From: Natronobacterium haloterrestre
GTDB lineage: Archaea > Halobacteriota > Halobacteria > Halobacteriales > Natrialbaceae
DNA: 64,000 bases
Assembly (NCBI RefSeq): GCF_900112205.1
Contig: NZ_FOKW01000001.1
Location: 558,001 to 622,000, forward strand
Reading direction: 5' to 3'
Shown here: positions 8,547 to 17,701 of the stretch, piece by piece
Numbering within the stretch: the stretch's first letter is position 1
Layout: each line of letters starts with the position of its first letter
Notes under the pieces: generated by a model
Seen by the model: only the letters and a program-made list of their open reading frames with translations
Database searches by the model: none
What the model was told of the DNA's origin: nothing
Position numbers and translations under genes: made by a program

Positions 8547-9047
8547 TTACCGGAGACAACGGTTCTCCATTTCGACGAGCGTGAGCGTTTCGCCGTGATA
8601 CTCGTGAACGTGGTCTGTCACGCGGGCGTATCCCTGTGCCTGGTAGAACGGGACGGCGTTGAGTGATGCCCACAACCCGAGCGACGTAATGCCCGCTCGA
8701 ACGGCCCGTGCTTCTAACTCGTCGTAAATGCGTGTCCCGATGCCGTTACGAGCTACTGTCGGATGGACGTAGATCGCCGTAATCTCCCCATCGATATCCG
8801 CCCGGAAGTAGTCGTCTGCGTTGGGCTTCATCCAGCCGAAGCCGACGATTTCTTCGTCGTGTTCGGCGACGAGAAACACGGTTTTCTCGGAGTCGATCGG
8901 GTACTGTTCCGGGTCACGGTCGTGTGCCCACGCTCGAATCTGCTCATCAGTGTACGCCTGTCCAGCTAGCCCTTCGATCGACGTCAGATGAACGTCGCGA
9001 ACGTCGTGGGCATCGCCAGCGACCGCCTCACGCACGGCCAGTTCCAT
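8547..9047 (-). CDS. GNAT family N-acetyltransferase
   Basis: A 166-aa single-domain GNAT protein. The acetyl-CoA binding motif A is IYVHPTVARNGIGTRIYDEL (around residues 94-113), preceded by VGFGWMKPNADDYF and followed by SLGLWASLNAVPFYQAQGYA, which is motif B. The acceptor is unknown; family members acetylate small amines, amino acids or protein N-termini. Codon use is more AT-rich than in its neighbours, which could mark later acquisition. Confidence 0.85.
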   Translation of the reverse strand: MELAVREAVAGDAHDVRDVHLTSIEGLAGQAYTDEQIRAWAHDRDPEQYPIDSEKTVFLVAEHDEEIVGFGWMKPNADDYFRADIDGEITAIYVHPTVARNGIGTRIYDELEARAVRAGITSLGLWASLNAVPFYQAQGYARVTDHVHEYHGETLTLVEMENRCLR

Positions 9048-9083
9048 ATCGACTGGCCAATACGTCCGACTGACAAATCACTG

Positions 9084-9920
9084 TTAGGACTCGAGTCCCT
9101 CGAGAACGACCCGGTCGCCGACCGCGAGGCCGAACGCCTCGTCACCGCGACCCTGGTTGACGTCTAGTTCGACGTAGCCGTGGCTGCCGACCGTCGCCAG
9201 CCGCTCGCCGACGCCCACCGCGGCGAACGTCTCGCCGACGGGCACGATCTCGTCGTTCGCCGCGATCCGGTCCCGATCCTCGAGGAAGGAGCCGGGTACG
9301 TTCGTGATCGCGTTGCCGAAGTCGTCGACGACCAGCACCTCGCCGGTCGCGCGGTCCTCCGAGACGGTCGGCTCCGGAAACTCGAGGTCGACCCACTCGT
9401 CGGTGGGAGAGAGGAACTCGACCGTCTCCAGGGCATCCGGCTCGAGGCCGTGAACGTCGGCCGCTGCAGGGGCGAAGACGTCGCGGCCGTGGAAGGTGTT
9501 GCTCGCGGGGCCGACGGGGCCCGCGTCGGCGGTCGGCACCGTCGCCGCGCCGCCGGCCGGATCGGGCGACTCGAGGACGGTTTCGTCGACGACGTAGGCC
9601 TCGATTTCGTCCTCCGCGGCCAGCCGGCGCGCCGGGGGTCGAAGCACGCCGTTGTCCGGCCCGACGAGGACGTGGTCGCCGGCCCGCACGACGAGCGCGT
9701 TCCGGTCGGTACCGACACCGGGATCGACGACGACCAGATGGGTCGCCGGGGGATAGTACGGGAGCACTTCGCGGAGCCAGAACGCGGCCGCCCGCACGTC
9801 CTGCCGGGGGAAGTCGTGCCCGATGTCGACGAGCCGCGGTTCCGATGCGGTTCGCTGCAGGACGACGCCTTTCATCGCCGCGGGATACGGCGTCCCGAAG
9901 TCCGACGTGAGCGTAATCAT
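9084..9920 (-). CDS. SAM hydroxide adenosyltransferase (DUF62/SalL family)
   Basis: Read from the ATG at 9920, 278 aa. The family hydrolyses S-adenosylmethionine to adenosine and methionine using an activated water or hydroxide. Diagnostic motifs: TSDFGTPYPAAMKG at the N-terminus, HDFPRQDVRAAAFWL, VVVDPGVGT, VGPDNGVL, NTFHGRDVFAPAAA and VDDFGNAITN. Together they cover the active site and trimer interface. A longer upstream reading is Arg-rich and overlaps the nadM end region, so it was not used. It lies 77 nt downstream of nadM on the same strand and may share its transcript. Confidence 0.9.
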   Translation of the reverse strand: MITLTSDFGTPYPAAMKGVVLQRTASEPRLVDIGHDFPRQDVRAAAFWLREVLPYYPPATHLVVVDPGVGTDRNALVVRAGDHVLVGPDNGVLRPPARRLAAEDEIEAYVVDETVLESPDPAGGAATVPTADAGPVGPASNTFHGRDVFAPAAADVHGLEPDALETVEFLSPTDEWVDLEFPEPTVSEDRATGEVLVVDDFGNAITNVPGSFLEDRDRIAANDEIVPVGETFAAVGVGERLATVGSHGYVELDVNQGRGDEAFGLAVGDRVVLEGLES

Positions 9921-9997
9921 ACGCGACTCATCGGGTGCGGCGATCAAAGTCGATGCGGTACGCGGCGCGGATCTCGAGCGGGCCGGATCGTTCGGTG

Positions 9998-10516
9998 TCA
10001 GTCGCCGTTCGAATCCGAATCGCTGACCATCTGGATGCGTTCGATCCCCCCGATCTCGTCGACGACCTCGACGACCGGGTCCGGGACCAGCGACTGCCAG
10101 TCCCCGTCGTTGATCATCCGCTCGCGCACCTCCGAGCCCTCGAGGACTTCGCGGTTGAACATCGGCGACTGACGGATCTCGATACCCGCCTCTCGGAACA
10201 GCTGGATGACCAGCGGATTGTTCGAGTACGCGACGTCGAAGTCCGGACTCATGCTCTGGACGTGGCTCACCCACACGGAGTTGCGCTCGAGGTCCTCGAT
10301 GGGGACGGCGTAGGTGACCAGATCCATGTCGACCAGCGACTTGGTGATCATCATGATCCGTTCGCCCGCCGTGAACGGGTTCCGAACGGTGTGGGAGTCG
10401 TCGGCACTCCCGATGCCGAGTACGAGTTCGTCGACGTCCTCAGCGATCCGTTCGACCATATTGCGGTGGCCGTTGTGAAACGGCTGAAACCGGCCGATGT
10501 AGAACCCCCGGGTCAT
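9998..10516 (-). CDS. nadM: nicotinamide-nucleotide adenylyltransferase
   Basis: A 172-aa archaeal NMN adenylyltransferase, which joins NMN and ATP to make NAD. The start MTRGFYIGRFQPFHNGHRNM contains the nucleotidyltransferase HxGH motif (HNGH). Further motifs are GIGSADDSHTVRNPFTAGER and the second ATP signature region SNNPLVIQLFREAG. The ATG at 10516 is certain from the motif position; the longer open frame upstream is non-coding. A TATA-like minus-strand ccttaagc near 10539-10546 is about 25 nt upstream, giving a leaderless message. Confidence 0.92.
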   Translation of the reverse strand: MTRGFYIGRFQPFHNGHRNMVERIAEDVDELVLGIGSADDSHTVRNPFTAGERIMMITKSLVDMDLVTYAVPIEDLERNSVWVSHVQSMSPDFDVAYSNNPLVIQLFREAGIEIRQSPMFNREVLEGSEVRERMINDGDWQSLVPDPVVEVVDEIGGIERIQMVSDSDSNGD

Positions 10517-10710
10517 GACGAACACTGCAGGAGCGCGGCGCTTAAGGATGGCGAGTTCCGGCTCGCCGCCAGCGAGGCGGCCCACCGACGGATCGTCCGT
10601 GCCACGCCGCAGGTTAGGTCTCTGGACGGTCCGATCCGCTGTCACAGATCGGCCTTTTCGAGGCCTGAGGGCATCGGTTTGGGCAATCGACACCATGCTC
10701 CGCATGGAGA

Positions 10711-10719
10711 AAGTATATC
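10711..10719 (+). promoter_or_regulatory. TATA box of lonB
   Basis: aagtatatc lies about 45 nt upstream of the lonB ATG at 10759, giving a leader of roughly 20 nt. Confidence 0.5.
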
Positions 10720-10758
10720 AGTCGCAATCCCTTCGAATCAGGTACCGAACAGAGTTCT

Positions 10759-12999
10759 ATGAGCAACGATACGAACGTTGACGATCCTCCCGAAGACGCC
10801 TCCGAGCCCGCGGCCGACTCCGACGAGGAACGGCCCCAGCAGGGAGACCGTTCCGAGGCGGACGGCCGGGAGCCAGACCGCGGCGCTGACAGCGACCGCG
10901 AGTCGGAGCGTCAGGGAGCACGGTCGCCGCTCGAAGAGGACGGTGACCGGGCCGACGAGGACTCGACCGACATCGTCGAGTCAGGAACGAGGTCGACGCT
11001 CGAGTCGGAGTCTCCGACCGACGACGGCGGCGACGACGATATCGAGACCGTCGAGGACCTCGGGAGCGAGGTCGACGTCGATCCGGGCGTCGAGATCGAC
11101 GAGGAGAACGCCGAAGACGATCTTCTCGGCGGGCTCCAGATCGATACGACGGACGACATCGAGGTTCCCGACCGGCTCGTCGACCAGGTCATCGGTCAGG
11201 ACGAAGCACGAGATATCATCATCAAGGCAGCGAAGCAGCGTCGCCACGTCATGATGATCGGCTCGCCCGGGACGGGCAAGTCGATGCTGGCGAAGGCGAT
11301 GAGCCAACTGCTGCCCCAGGAGGACCTCCAGGACGTCCTCGTCTACCACAACCCCGACGACGGGAACGCGCCGAAGGTGCGGACCGTCCCCGCGGGGAAG
11401 GGCGAACAGATCATCGACGCCCACAAGGAGGAAGCCCGCAAGCGCAACCAGATGCGATCGATCCTGATGTGGATCATCATCGCGATCGTCATCGGGTACG
11501 CGCTCCTGACGGCGAACATCCTGCTTGGCATCCTCGCGGCCGGTATCATCTGGCTGATCTTCCGGTACACCTCACGCGGTACGGACGCGATGGTGCCCAA
11601 CATGATCGTCGACAACGGCGATCAGCGCCAGGCGCCGTTCGAGGACGCGACCGGTGCCCACGCCGGCGCGCTGCTGGGCGACGTCCGCCACGACCCGTTC
11701 CAGTCCGGCGGCATGGAGACGCCCAGCCACGACCGCGTCGAACCCGGCTCGATCCACAAGGCCAACAAGGGCGTGCTGTTCGTCGACGAGATCAACACGC
11801 TCGACGTCCGCACCCAGCAGAAGCTGATGACGGCCATCCAGGAGGGCGAGTTCTCCATTACGGGCCAGTCCGAGCGTTCCTCGGGCGCGATGGTCCAGAC
11901 CGAGCCCGTCCCCTGTGACTTCATCATGATCGCGGCGGGGAACCTGGACGCGATGGAGAACATGCACCCGGCGCTCCGGAACCGTATCAAGGGGTACGGG
12001 TACGAGGTCTACATGGACGACACCATCGAGGACACCCCCGAGATGCGCCGGAAGTACGCCCGGTTCGTCGCCCAGGAAGTCGAGCGCGACGGCCGTCTTC
12101 CCCACTTCACGGACGACGCCGTCGAGGAGCTCATCCTCGAGGCCAAGCGACGCTCGGGTCGGAAAAACCACCTCACGCTGCACTTCCGCAGCCTCGGTGG
12201 CCTGGTCCGCGTCGCCGGCGACATCGCCCGCGCCGAGGATCGGGAGTTCACCACCCGCGACGACGTGTTGCAGGCCAAGGAGCGTTCGCGCTCGATCGAA
12301 CAGCAACTCGCCGACGACTACATCGAGCGTCGCAAGGACTACGAGTTGCAGGTCACCGACACCGGCGTCGAGGGCCGGGTCAACGGGCTCGCCGTCATGG
12401 GCGAGGATTCGGGTATCATGCTCCCCGTTATGGCCGAGATCGCACCCGCACAGGGCGGCGGTCAGGTGATCGCCACCGGCAAACTGCAGGAGATGGCCGA
12501 GGAGTCCGTCCAGAACGTCTCGGCGATCATCAAGAAGTTCTCCGACGTCGACCTCTCGGAGAAGGACATCCACATCCAGTTCGTCCAGGCCGGCCAGCAG
12601 GGCGTCGACGGCGACTCCGCCTCCATCACGGTGGCGACGGCCGTCATCTCCGCCCTCGAGGACATCCCGGTCGACCAGTCGGTCGCGATGACCGGCTCGC
12701 TGTCGGTCCGGGGCGACGTGCTCCCGGTCGGTGGGGTCACCCACAAGATCGAAGCGGCCGCCAAGGCCGGCTGTGAAACGGTCATCATCCCGAAGGCCAA
12801 CGAGCAGGACGTGATGATCGAAGACGAGTACGAGGAGATGGTCGACATCATCCCGTGTGCGAACATCAGCGAAGTCCTCGACGTTGCCCTCGAGGGCGAA
12901 CCGAAGAAGGACTCGCTGGTCGATCGGCTCAAGCAGATCACCGGAACGGCGCTGGACAAACAACAGCCCGTCGGCGGATCGAATCCGAGCCCGCAGTAA
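10759..12999 (+). CDS. lonB: membrane-anchored ATP-dependent protease LonB
   Basis: A 746-aa archaeal LonB. Residues 1-135 are a very acidic, probably disordered extension. The AAA+ domain has Walker A GSPGTGKS (168-175) and Walker B GVLFVDEIN. Between them two hydrophobic segments (about 234-271) anchor the protein in the membrane, as in all archaeal LonB. The protease domain has the Ser-Lys dyad: S620 in GDGDSAS-type context (VDGDSAS) and K663 in GGVTHKIEAA. LonB is essential in haloarchaea studied so far and controls membrane composition and carotenoid synthesis. A CPBP membrane protease gene starts 3 nt after its stop, so the two are almost certainly one transcript. Confidence 0.95.
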   Translation: MSNDTNVDDPPEDASEPAADSDEERPQQGDRSEADGREPDRGADSDRESERQGARSPLEEDGDRADEDSTDIVESGTRSTLESESPTDDGGDDDIETVEDLGSEVDVDPGVEIDEENAEDDLLGGLQIDTTDDIEVPDRLVDQVIGQDEARDIIIKAAKQRRHVMMIGSPGTGKSMLAKAMSQLLPQEDLQDVLVYHNPDDGNAPKVRTVPAGKGEQIIDAHKEEARKRNQMRSILMWIIIAIVIGYALLTANILLGILAAGIIWLIFRYTSRGTDAMVPNMIVDNGDQRQAPFEDATGAHAGALLGDVRHDPFQSGGMETPSHDRVEPGSIHKANKGVLFVDEINTLDVRTQQKLMTAIQEGEFSITGQSERSSGAMVQTEPVPCDFIMIAAGNLDAMENMHPALRNRIKGYGYEVYMDDTIEDTPEMRRKYARFVAQEVERDGRLPHFTDDAVEELILEAKRRSGRKNHLTLHFRSLGGLVRVAGDIARAEDREFTTRDDVLQAKERSRSIEQQLADDYIERRKDYELQVTDTGVEGRVNGLAVMGEDSGIMLPVMAEIAPAQGGGQVIATGKLQEMAEESVQNVSAIIKKFSDVDLSEKDIHIQFVQAGQQGVDGDSASITVATAVISALEDIPVDQSVAMTGSLSVRGDVLPVGGVTHKIEAAAKAGCETVIIPKANEQDVMIEDEYEEMVDIIPCANISEVLDVALEGEPKKDSLVDRLKQITGTALDKQQPVGGSNPSPQ

Positions 13000-13002
13000 T
13001 CG

Positions 13003-14112
13003 ATGCCAGACTGGACGACGTTCGCCGGGATAACGGGCGTCGTCCTCGTGTTGCTGCTCGTTTTATCGCATCTGACGCAGTCGACGTTCTCCGAGAGCGA
13101 CGGCGACGACCGCTCCGAGGAAACTACCGATTCCCCCACCAGCGTCGACCTCGAGTCGGAGTCGATCGGCGTCCCGCGGGATTCGGGCTCGAACCGGAAC
13201 GGCCGTAGTGACGACGAGCGACGGGGCCGAAGACCCGGCCCCGACTCCGACTCCGACTCCGGCGTCGAACCCACTGACTCGAGTCCGGAACCCGAAGACC
13301 CGGACCTGCTTCCCGGCCGCGAGTCGCCCGTAAACGACGCGTCCGACCCGCGCGACCGCCACGCTCGAGGAGAGTCCGGAGAGTCCGGTCGGCCGACCAC
13401 GGACACCCCGGAATCGGAACCGCGAACGCGGGCGCACCCGCCGGAGCGGCGCGAACGCCCCCGAATGCGTGGAGGGGGTGGACAGGGCGAGATCGATCCC
13501 GAATCGCTGTCGACCGGCGCGCTCCTCGCCAACGTCGCGCTCTCACAGGGGCTGTTTCTGTTCGTCCTGATCGGCGCGGTCGTCTACACGGGGATTCCGC
13601 TCGAGGCGCTGGGAATCGAACTCTCCGTCGCCTACCTCGAGACCGGATTGGTCGTGGGCCTCCTCGCGGGGCTCCCGCTGTACGTCGGCAACGAGATCGC
13701 CGCCGCCGCGGCCACGCGCTTTGGCTTCGACCACGACGAACGGCTCCGGGAACTGCTGGCGCCGGAGACGCTCCAGGGGTGGTTCGTTCTCCTGGTCGGC
13801 GTCCTGCCGGTCATCGCGGTCTTCGAGGAACTGCTCTTTCGAGCGGCACTGATCGGGGCGCTCTCGACCGGGTTCGGAATCGACCCCTGGCTGTTGGCCG
13901 TCCTCTCTTCGATCGCCTTCGGCGTCGGCCACGGGATGCAGGGCTCGGTCGGCGTCGTCGTCACCGGCCTGCTGGGATTCGTCCTCGCCGCGATATTCGT
14001 GGTTACCGGGAGTTTCCTGGTCGTCGTGATCGCTCACTATCTGATCAACGCCCTCGAGTTCTTCGTCCACGAGGGGCTTGGCCTCGAGTGGGCGGGCACC
14101 GTCGCGGAGTAA
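13003..14112 (+). CDS. CPBP-family intramembrane metalloprotease
   Basis: A 369-aa protein with one N-terminal membrane helix (residues 8-24), a long Asp/Glu/Ser/Arg-rich linker (about 25-165) and a C-terminal polytopic CPBP (Rce1-like) domain. The catalytic motifs are visible: FEELLFRAAL (EExxxR), IAFGVGHGM (the second His motif) and VIAHYLINALEF (the H..N motif). Family members cleave CAAX-type or membrane substrates, or protect against bacteriocins; the substrate here is unknown. The acidic linker resembles the one on LonB and the genes are 3 nt apart, pointing to shared membrane protein quality control. Confidence 0.9.
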   Translation: MPDWTTFAGITGVVLVLLLVLSHLTQSTFSESDGDDRSEETTDSPTSVDLESESIGVPRDSGSNRNGRSDDERRGRRPGPDSDSDSGVEPTDSSPEPEDPDLLPGRESPVNDASDPRDRHARGESGESGRPTTDTPESEPRTRAHPPERRERPRMRGGGGQGEIDPESLSTGALLANVALSQGLFLFVLIGAVVYTGIPLEALGIELSVAYLETGLVVGLLAGLPLYVGNEIAAAAATRFGFDHDERLRELLAPETLQGWFVLLVGVLPVIAVFEELLFRAALIGALSTGFGIDPWLLAVLSSIAFGVGHGMQGSVGVVVTGLLGFVLAAIFVVTGSFLVVVIAHYLINALEFFVHEGLGLEWAGTVAE

Positions 14113-14151
14113 TTGCCGTCGGCTCCGGCATCCGGCCCAGAGACGCGACCC

Positions 14152-14160
14152 TATATAAAA
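14152..14160 (+). promoter_or_regulatory. TATA box of the DMSO-reductase-type operon
   Basis: tatataaaa lies about 65-73 nt upstream of the ATG at 14225. It is a strong consensus match and the likely single promoter of the operon 14225-19619. Confidence 0.65.
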
Positions 14161-14224
14161 GTGTGAACTGTTTGCCGCCGGGGGTTCCGGCCGAGGACCG
14201 CTATCCACGACTGGTGAGCCGACG

Positions 14225-14485
14225 ATGGGAACATCAGACGACGAGCAACCGATCGAAGAGGACGCCGTCGGCGTCGATCCCGCGGTCTGGGAGGAGACGG
14301 CCGACGACCTCCTCGAGGAGAGTCCGTACGATACGGACCTCGGCAAGGAGATGAGCAGGGACGCCGTGCGGGTCAGCGCGGGTCGCATGTCGGAAGCGGA
14401 GTTCCACGAGAAATATCACGACGCCGTCCTCGAGGAGTTCGGCGTCGACGACCGGCCGCTCGAGGGGGGTGACGACGATGAGTAA
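14225..14485 (+). CDS. small acidic protein at the head of the molybdoenzyme operon
   Basis: An 86-aa acidic protein. The segment SPYDTDLGKEMSRDAVRVSA followed by 'MSEAEFHEKYHDAVLEEFG' resembles the N-terminal extension that I recall on some haloarchaeal Fe-S subunits of this enzyme class (4Fe-4S ferredoxin N-terminal domain); here it is a separate gene. It has no cysteines. Its stop overlaps the start of the catalytic subunit by 8 nt, so translation is coupled. It is probably an assembly or docking partner of the complex, but that is an inference. Confidence 0.75.
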   Translation: MGTSDDEQPIEEDAVGVDPAVWEETADDLLEESPYDTDLGKEMSRDAVRVSAGRMSEAEFHEKYHDAVLEEFGVDDRPLEGGDDDE

Positions 14486-16967
14486 GCAGGAAGAGCGGAC
14501 TGAATCAGGAGTGAGCAGACGGTCCGTATTGCTCTCGGCTGGAGCAGCCGCTGGGGTGCTGGGGATCGGTGGCAAACAAACGCTCGACTCGCTCACTCGA
14601 GACGCAACGAGCGGATCCGTCGACGGGCTGTTCGACGAAACGCAGGTCCTCAATACGGCGTGTGCACCGAACTGTCGCGGGAAGTGCCCGCTCAACGTCC
14701 ACGTCAGGGACGGACAGATCAAGTTCGTCGAACCCCAGATGACCGACGACGAACAGTATCGACGCGGGTGTCTTCTGGGTCAGTCCCACGTCCAGCGGGT
14801 CTACAGCCCGAAACGGCTGAAGTACCCGATGGTACGTAGCGACTGGTCGCCGGGCGATCCGAACCCCGGAGGCCGCGGCGAGGGTGCCGAGTTCGAGCAG
14901 GTATCCTGGGACGAGGCGCTTGACTACGTCGCCGAGGAAATGCTCCGGGTCCGCGAGGAGTACGGCCCCGAGAGCGTCTTCTTCCACACGGGCTCCGGCG
15001 ACAACGGTATGGGGACGACGATCTTCGGTCGCCTCGCGTCGATGTTCGGCGGCACCCAGCAAGGGTGGTCGATCGACTCCAACGTCGGTATGGGCTTCAA
15101 CCGCGTTACCGGACACGGGTACTTCCTACCTCCGACGAACGAGTCCGAGGACTGGGTCAATGCGAACACGATCATCGTCTGGGGCTCCGACCTGCTGGCG
15201 AGCCAGTTCCAGAACGACGCGTCGAAGGTGCTGGACGCAATGGAAAACGGCGCCAAACTCGTCGTCGTCGATCCCGTCTATACGACGACGGCCGCTAAGG
15301 CCGACCTCTGGCTGCCGATCAAGCCCGGGAAAGACACGCACCTGGCACTCGCGATGATCAACGCGGTGCTCACTGAGGGGATCTATGACGCTGAGTTCCT
15401 CCGGGAGCGAACGACTGCCGGCGCGCTCGTCCGGAACGATACCGAGGAACTGCTCCGAATGGGTGACATCGAGGACAGCGACGACGATCGCGTCGTCGGC
15501 GTTCACTCCGAAACCGGCGAGCCGGTTCCGCTCGAGCCCGATACCTACGCCGACGTCGAACTGTTCGGCCAGTACGAGGTCGACGGCATCGAAGCGACGA
15601 CGGGACTGACGCTGCTCGAGGACCACGTCCAGCAGTATTCGCCCGAAACCGTCGCTGACGTCGCGGAGCTCGATGCGGAGGACATTCGAACCGCCGCTCG
15701 GTGGTTAGCAACTCGAGGTCCCGGCGGAATCGCCTCGAGCTACGCGCTTGGCCGGTACAAGTACGGTCACGTGTTCGGGCAGACGTACGCGATCCTGCTC
15801 GCGTTGACCGGCGACTACGGGAAATCCGGCACTATTCACGCCCAGCACCCGTTGGGCGCTTCGCTCTCGAGCGGCGACTATGGAAGCCCCGAGGGTGCCG
15901 AAGGAGCCCAGTACCTCCGGATGCACGAAGTTCCGGATGCACTCGAGAACGGGGAGCCGTACCCGATCAAGGCGATCTACGGGATGGAGTCGAACATGCT
16001 GGTCAACCAGTTCCCCGATCGCCAGCGCTGGATGGACCTGCTCGAGAACGTCGACATGTTCGCGATGGCGGACATCCACCGGACGCCGACGGTCCAGCAC
16101 GCGGACATCCTCTTGCCGGCGGCCCACTGGTTCGAGCGGGAGGACATTACCGACGCCTGGGGATCGCACCCACATATCTCGTATCGAGCGAAAGCCCACG
16201 ATCCGCTGTGGGACGCTCGTGACGACTACTACATCATCAACGATCTCGCGGAGAAACTGGGATACGAAGACCTGTTCCTGGACGACAAGCGCGGTGAACT
16301 GGAGAAAATCGCGTCGAACGACGACCGGTTCGACTTCGACGAACTGCGCGAGAAAGGGAACGTCAGAATCGACGTCGACGTCGTCAAATACACCGATCCG
16401 TTCCCGACCGACACCGGCCGGATCGAGATCTACGACGAGGACCAGCCAGTCGAGGAAGAGGGGACGGTCCTCGACCTCCCCCGCCCGATCGAGGACCGGA
16501 CGGCAGAGGACCACGAGCTCGCCGACGAGTATCCGCTCATGTTCATGCAGAAACACTCGAAGTGGCGGATTCACTCCCAGTGGGCGGACAACGCGATGGT
16601 CCGGAAGATGAACCCCGAGCCGACCCTCGACGTCCACCCGTCCGATGCCCGGGAACGCGGGATCGACGAGGGCGACTACGTCCGCGTCTACAACGATCGC
16701 GGCGAGGTCGTCGTGCGCGCCGAGTACAACGAGGGCATGCAGCCGGGCCTGATCAACATCGATCAGGGCTGGTGGGCCGAGGACTTCGTCGAGGGAAGCT
16801 TGCAGGACCTCACCCACATGGAAGTCAACGATCTCGCGCCGACGTTCGCGTTCTACGACGTCCGTGCGGAGATCGAACCCGCGCCCGACGTGGACACGAG
16901 CATGTACACCGATCCCGAGTCAGCCGACTGGCTCGGCGACTACCCCAGCGAAGGTGATGCACAATGA
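14478..16967 (+). CDS. DMSO-reductase-family molybdopterin catalytic subunit
   Basis: An 829-aa exported oxidoreductase. The Tat signal is SRRSVLLSAG (R14, R15) followed by a hydrophobic stretch. The N-terminal [4Fe-4S] motif is CAPNCRGKC (C-x3-C-x3-C) plus a fourth Cys in YRRGCLLGQ. The Mo-bis-MGD domains follow (SVFFHTGSGDNG, TIIVWGSDLLASQ, GDYGKSGTIH), with a C-terminal molydopterin dinucleotide-binding domain (LDVHPSDARERGIDEGDYVR). The metal ligand region WSIDSNVGMG is ambiguous between Ser and Asp, so the acceptor (DMSO, TMAO or another oxide) cannot be fixed. The start at 14478 has an SD-like ggggtgac 3-8 nt upstream and the RR motif close to the N-terminus. Confidence 0.9.
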   Translation: MSKQEERTESGVSRRSVLLSAGAAAGVLGIGGKQTLDSLTRDATSGSVDGLFDETQVLNTACAPNCRGKCPLNVHVRDGQIKFVEPQMTDDEQYRRGCLLGQSHVQRVYSPKRLKYPMVRSDWSPGDPNPGGRGEGAEFEQVSWDEALDYVAEEMLRVREEYGPESVFFHTGSGDNGMGTTIFGRLASMFGGTQQGWSIDSNVGMGFNRVTGHGYFLPPTNESEDWVNANTIIVWGSDLLASQFQNDASKVLDAMENGAKLVVVDPVYTTTAAKADLWLPIKPGKDTHLALAMINAVLTEGIYDAEFLRERTTAGALVRNDTEELLRMGDIEDSDDDRVVGVHSETGEPVPLEPDTYADVELFGQYEVDGIEATTGLTLLEDHVQQYSPETVADVAELDAEDIRTAARWLATRGPGGIASSYALGRYKYGHVFGQTYAILLALTGDYGKSGTIHAQHPLGASLSSGDYGSPEGAEGAQYLRMHEVPDALENGEPYPIKAIYGMESNMLVNQFPDRQRWMDLLENVDMFAMADIHRTPTVQHADILLPAAHWFEREDITDAWGSHPHISYRAKAHDPLWDARDDYYIINDLAEKLGYEDLFLDDKRGELEKIASNDDRFDFDELREKGNVRIDVDVVKYTDPFPTDTGRIEIYDEDQPVEEEGTVLDLPRPIEDRTAEDHELADEYPLMFMQKHSKWRIHSQWADNAMVRKMNPEPTLDVHPSDARERGIDEGDYVRVYNDRGEVVVRAEYNEGMQPGLINIDQGWWAEDFVEGSLQDLTHMEVNDLAPTFAFYDVRAEIEPAPDVDTSMYTDPESADWLGDYPSEGDAQ

Positions 16968-17701
16968 CGAACTACGGAATGGTAATCGATCTGGAGCGGT
17001 GTATCGGCTGTCACGCCTGTGCCGTGAGCTGTAGCCAGGAGAACAACGTCTCGCTTGACCAGCAGTGGAACCGGATCCTCACCGAGGGCGGGGATTCGAT
17101 GGATACGCCGGAGGGCAAGTACCCCGAAGACGGTCGGGACGGAACACTCTCGATGAACCACCTGCCGATGGCGTGCCAGCACTGTGAGAACGCACCCTGC
17201 GTAAAGGTGTGCCCGGTCAACGCGACCTACAAGCGCGACGACGGCATCGTGGCGATCGACTACGACAAGTGCATGGGCTGTCGCTACTGCATGAGCGCCT
17301 GTCCGTACAACGCGCGGGTGTTCAACTACGACGAGCCGGAGACGCTCCCTGCCGAGGGCACGGGCAACGTCGAGCAGCGCGAACAGGGCGTCGTCGAGAA
17401 GTGTACGTTCTGTAGCCACCGGGTCGAGGAGGACCTCGATCCAGCCTGTACCGTCGCTTGCCCAGCCGACGCCCGGATCTTCGGCGACCTCGACGACGAG
17501 GAAAGCACCGTCTCGCGGTACATCAACAAGTACGAAACGGATCAACTCCTCGAGGAGCTAGAGACCGACCCCAACACCTACTACGTTCGTGGCGACATGA
17601 CCCCCGGTCGGAAGCGACACGGAAACGAACTCGAGGGGACCGAGAAGAAGGAAGTCGGCAACCCTGACGGTGTCGCAACCGACGGAGGTGAGAGCGAATG
17701 A
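16964..17701 (+). CDS. four-cluster [4Fe-4S] electron-transfer subunit (DmsB-like)
   Basis: A 245-aa Fe-S subunit that relays electrons between the membrane anchor and the catalytic subunit. Four cysteine groups are visible: CIGCHACAVSC, CQHCENAPCVKVCP, CMGCRYCMSACP and CTFCSHRVEEDLDPACTVACP. The fourth group with its spaced cysteines is the DmsB/PsrB pattern. It has no signal peptide and probably travels with the Tat-exported catalytic subunit. ATGA overlaps at both ends couple it to the neighbouring genes. Confidence 0.95.
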   Translation: MTNYGMVIDLERCIGCHACAVSCSQENNVSLDQQWNRILTEGGDSMDTPEGKYPEDGRDGTLSMNHLPMACQHCENAPCVKVCPVNATYKRDDGIVAIDYDKCMGCRYCMSACPYNARVFNYDEPETLPAEGTGNVEQREQGVVEKCTFCSHRVEEDLDPACTVACPADARIFGDLDDEESTVSRYINKYETDQLLEELETDPNTYYVRGDMTPGRKRHGNELEGTEKKEVGNPDGVATDGGESE

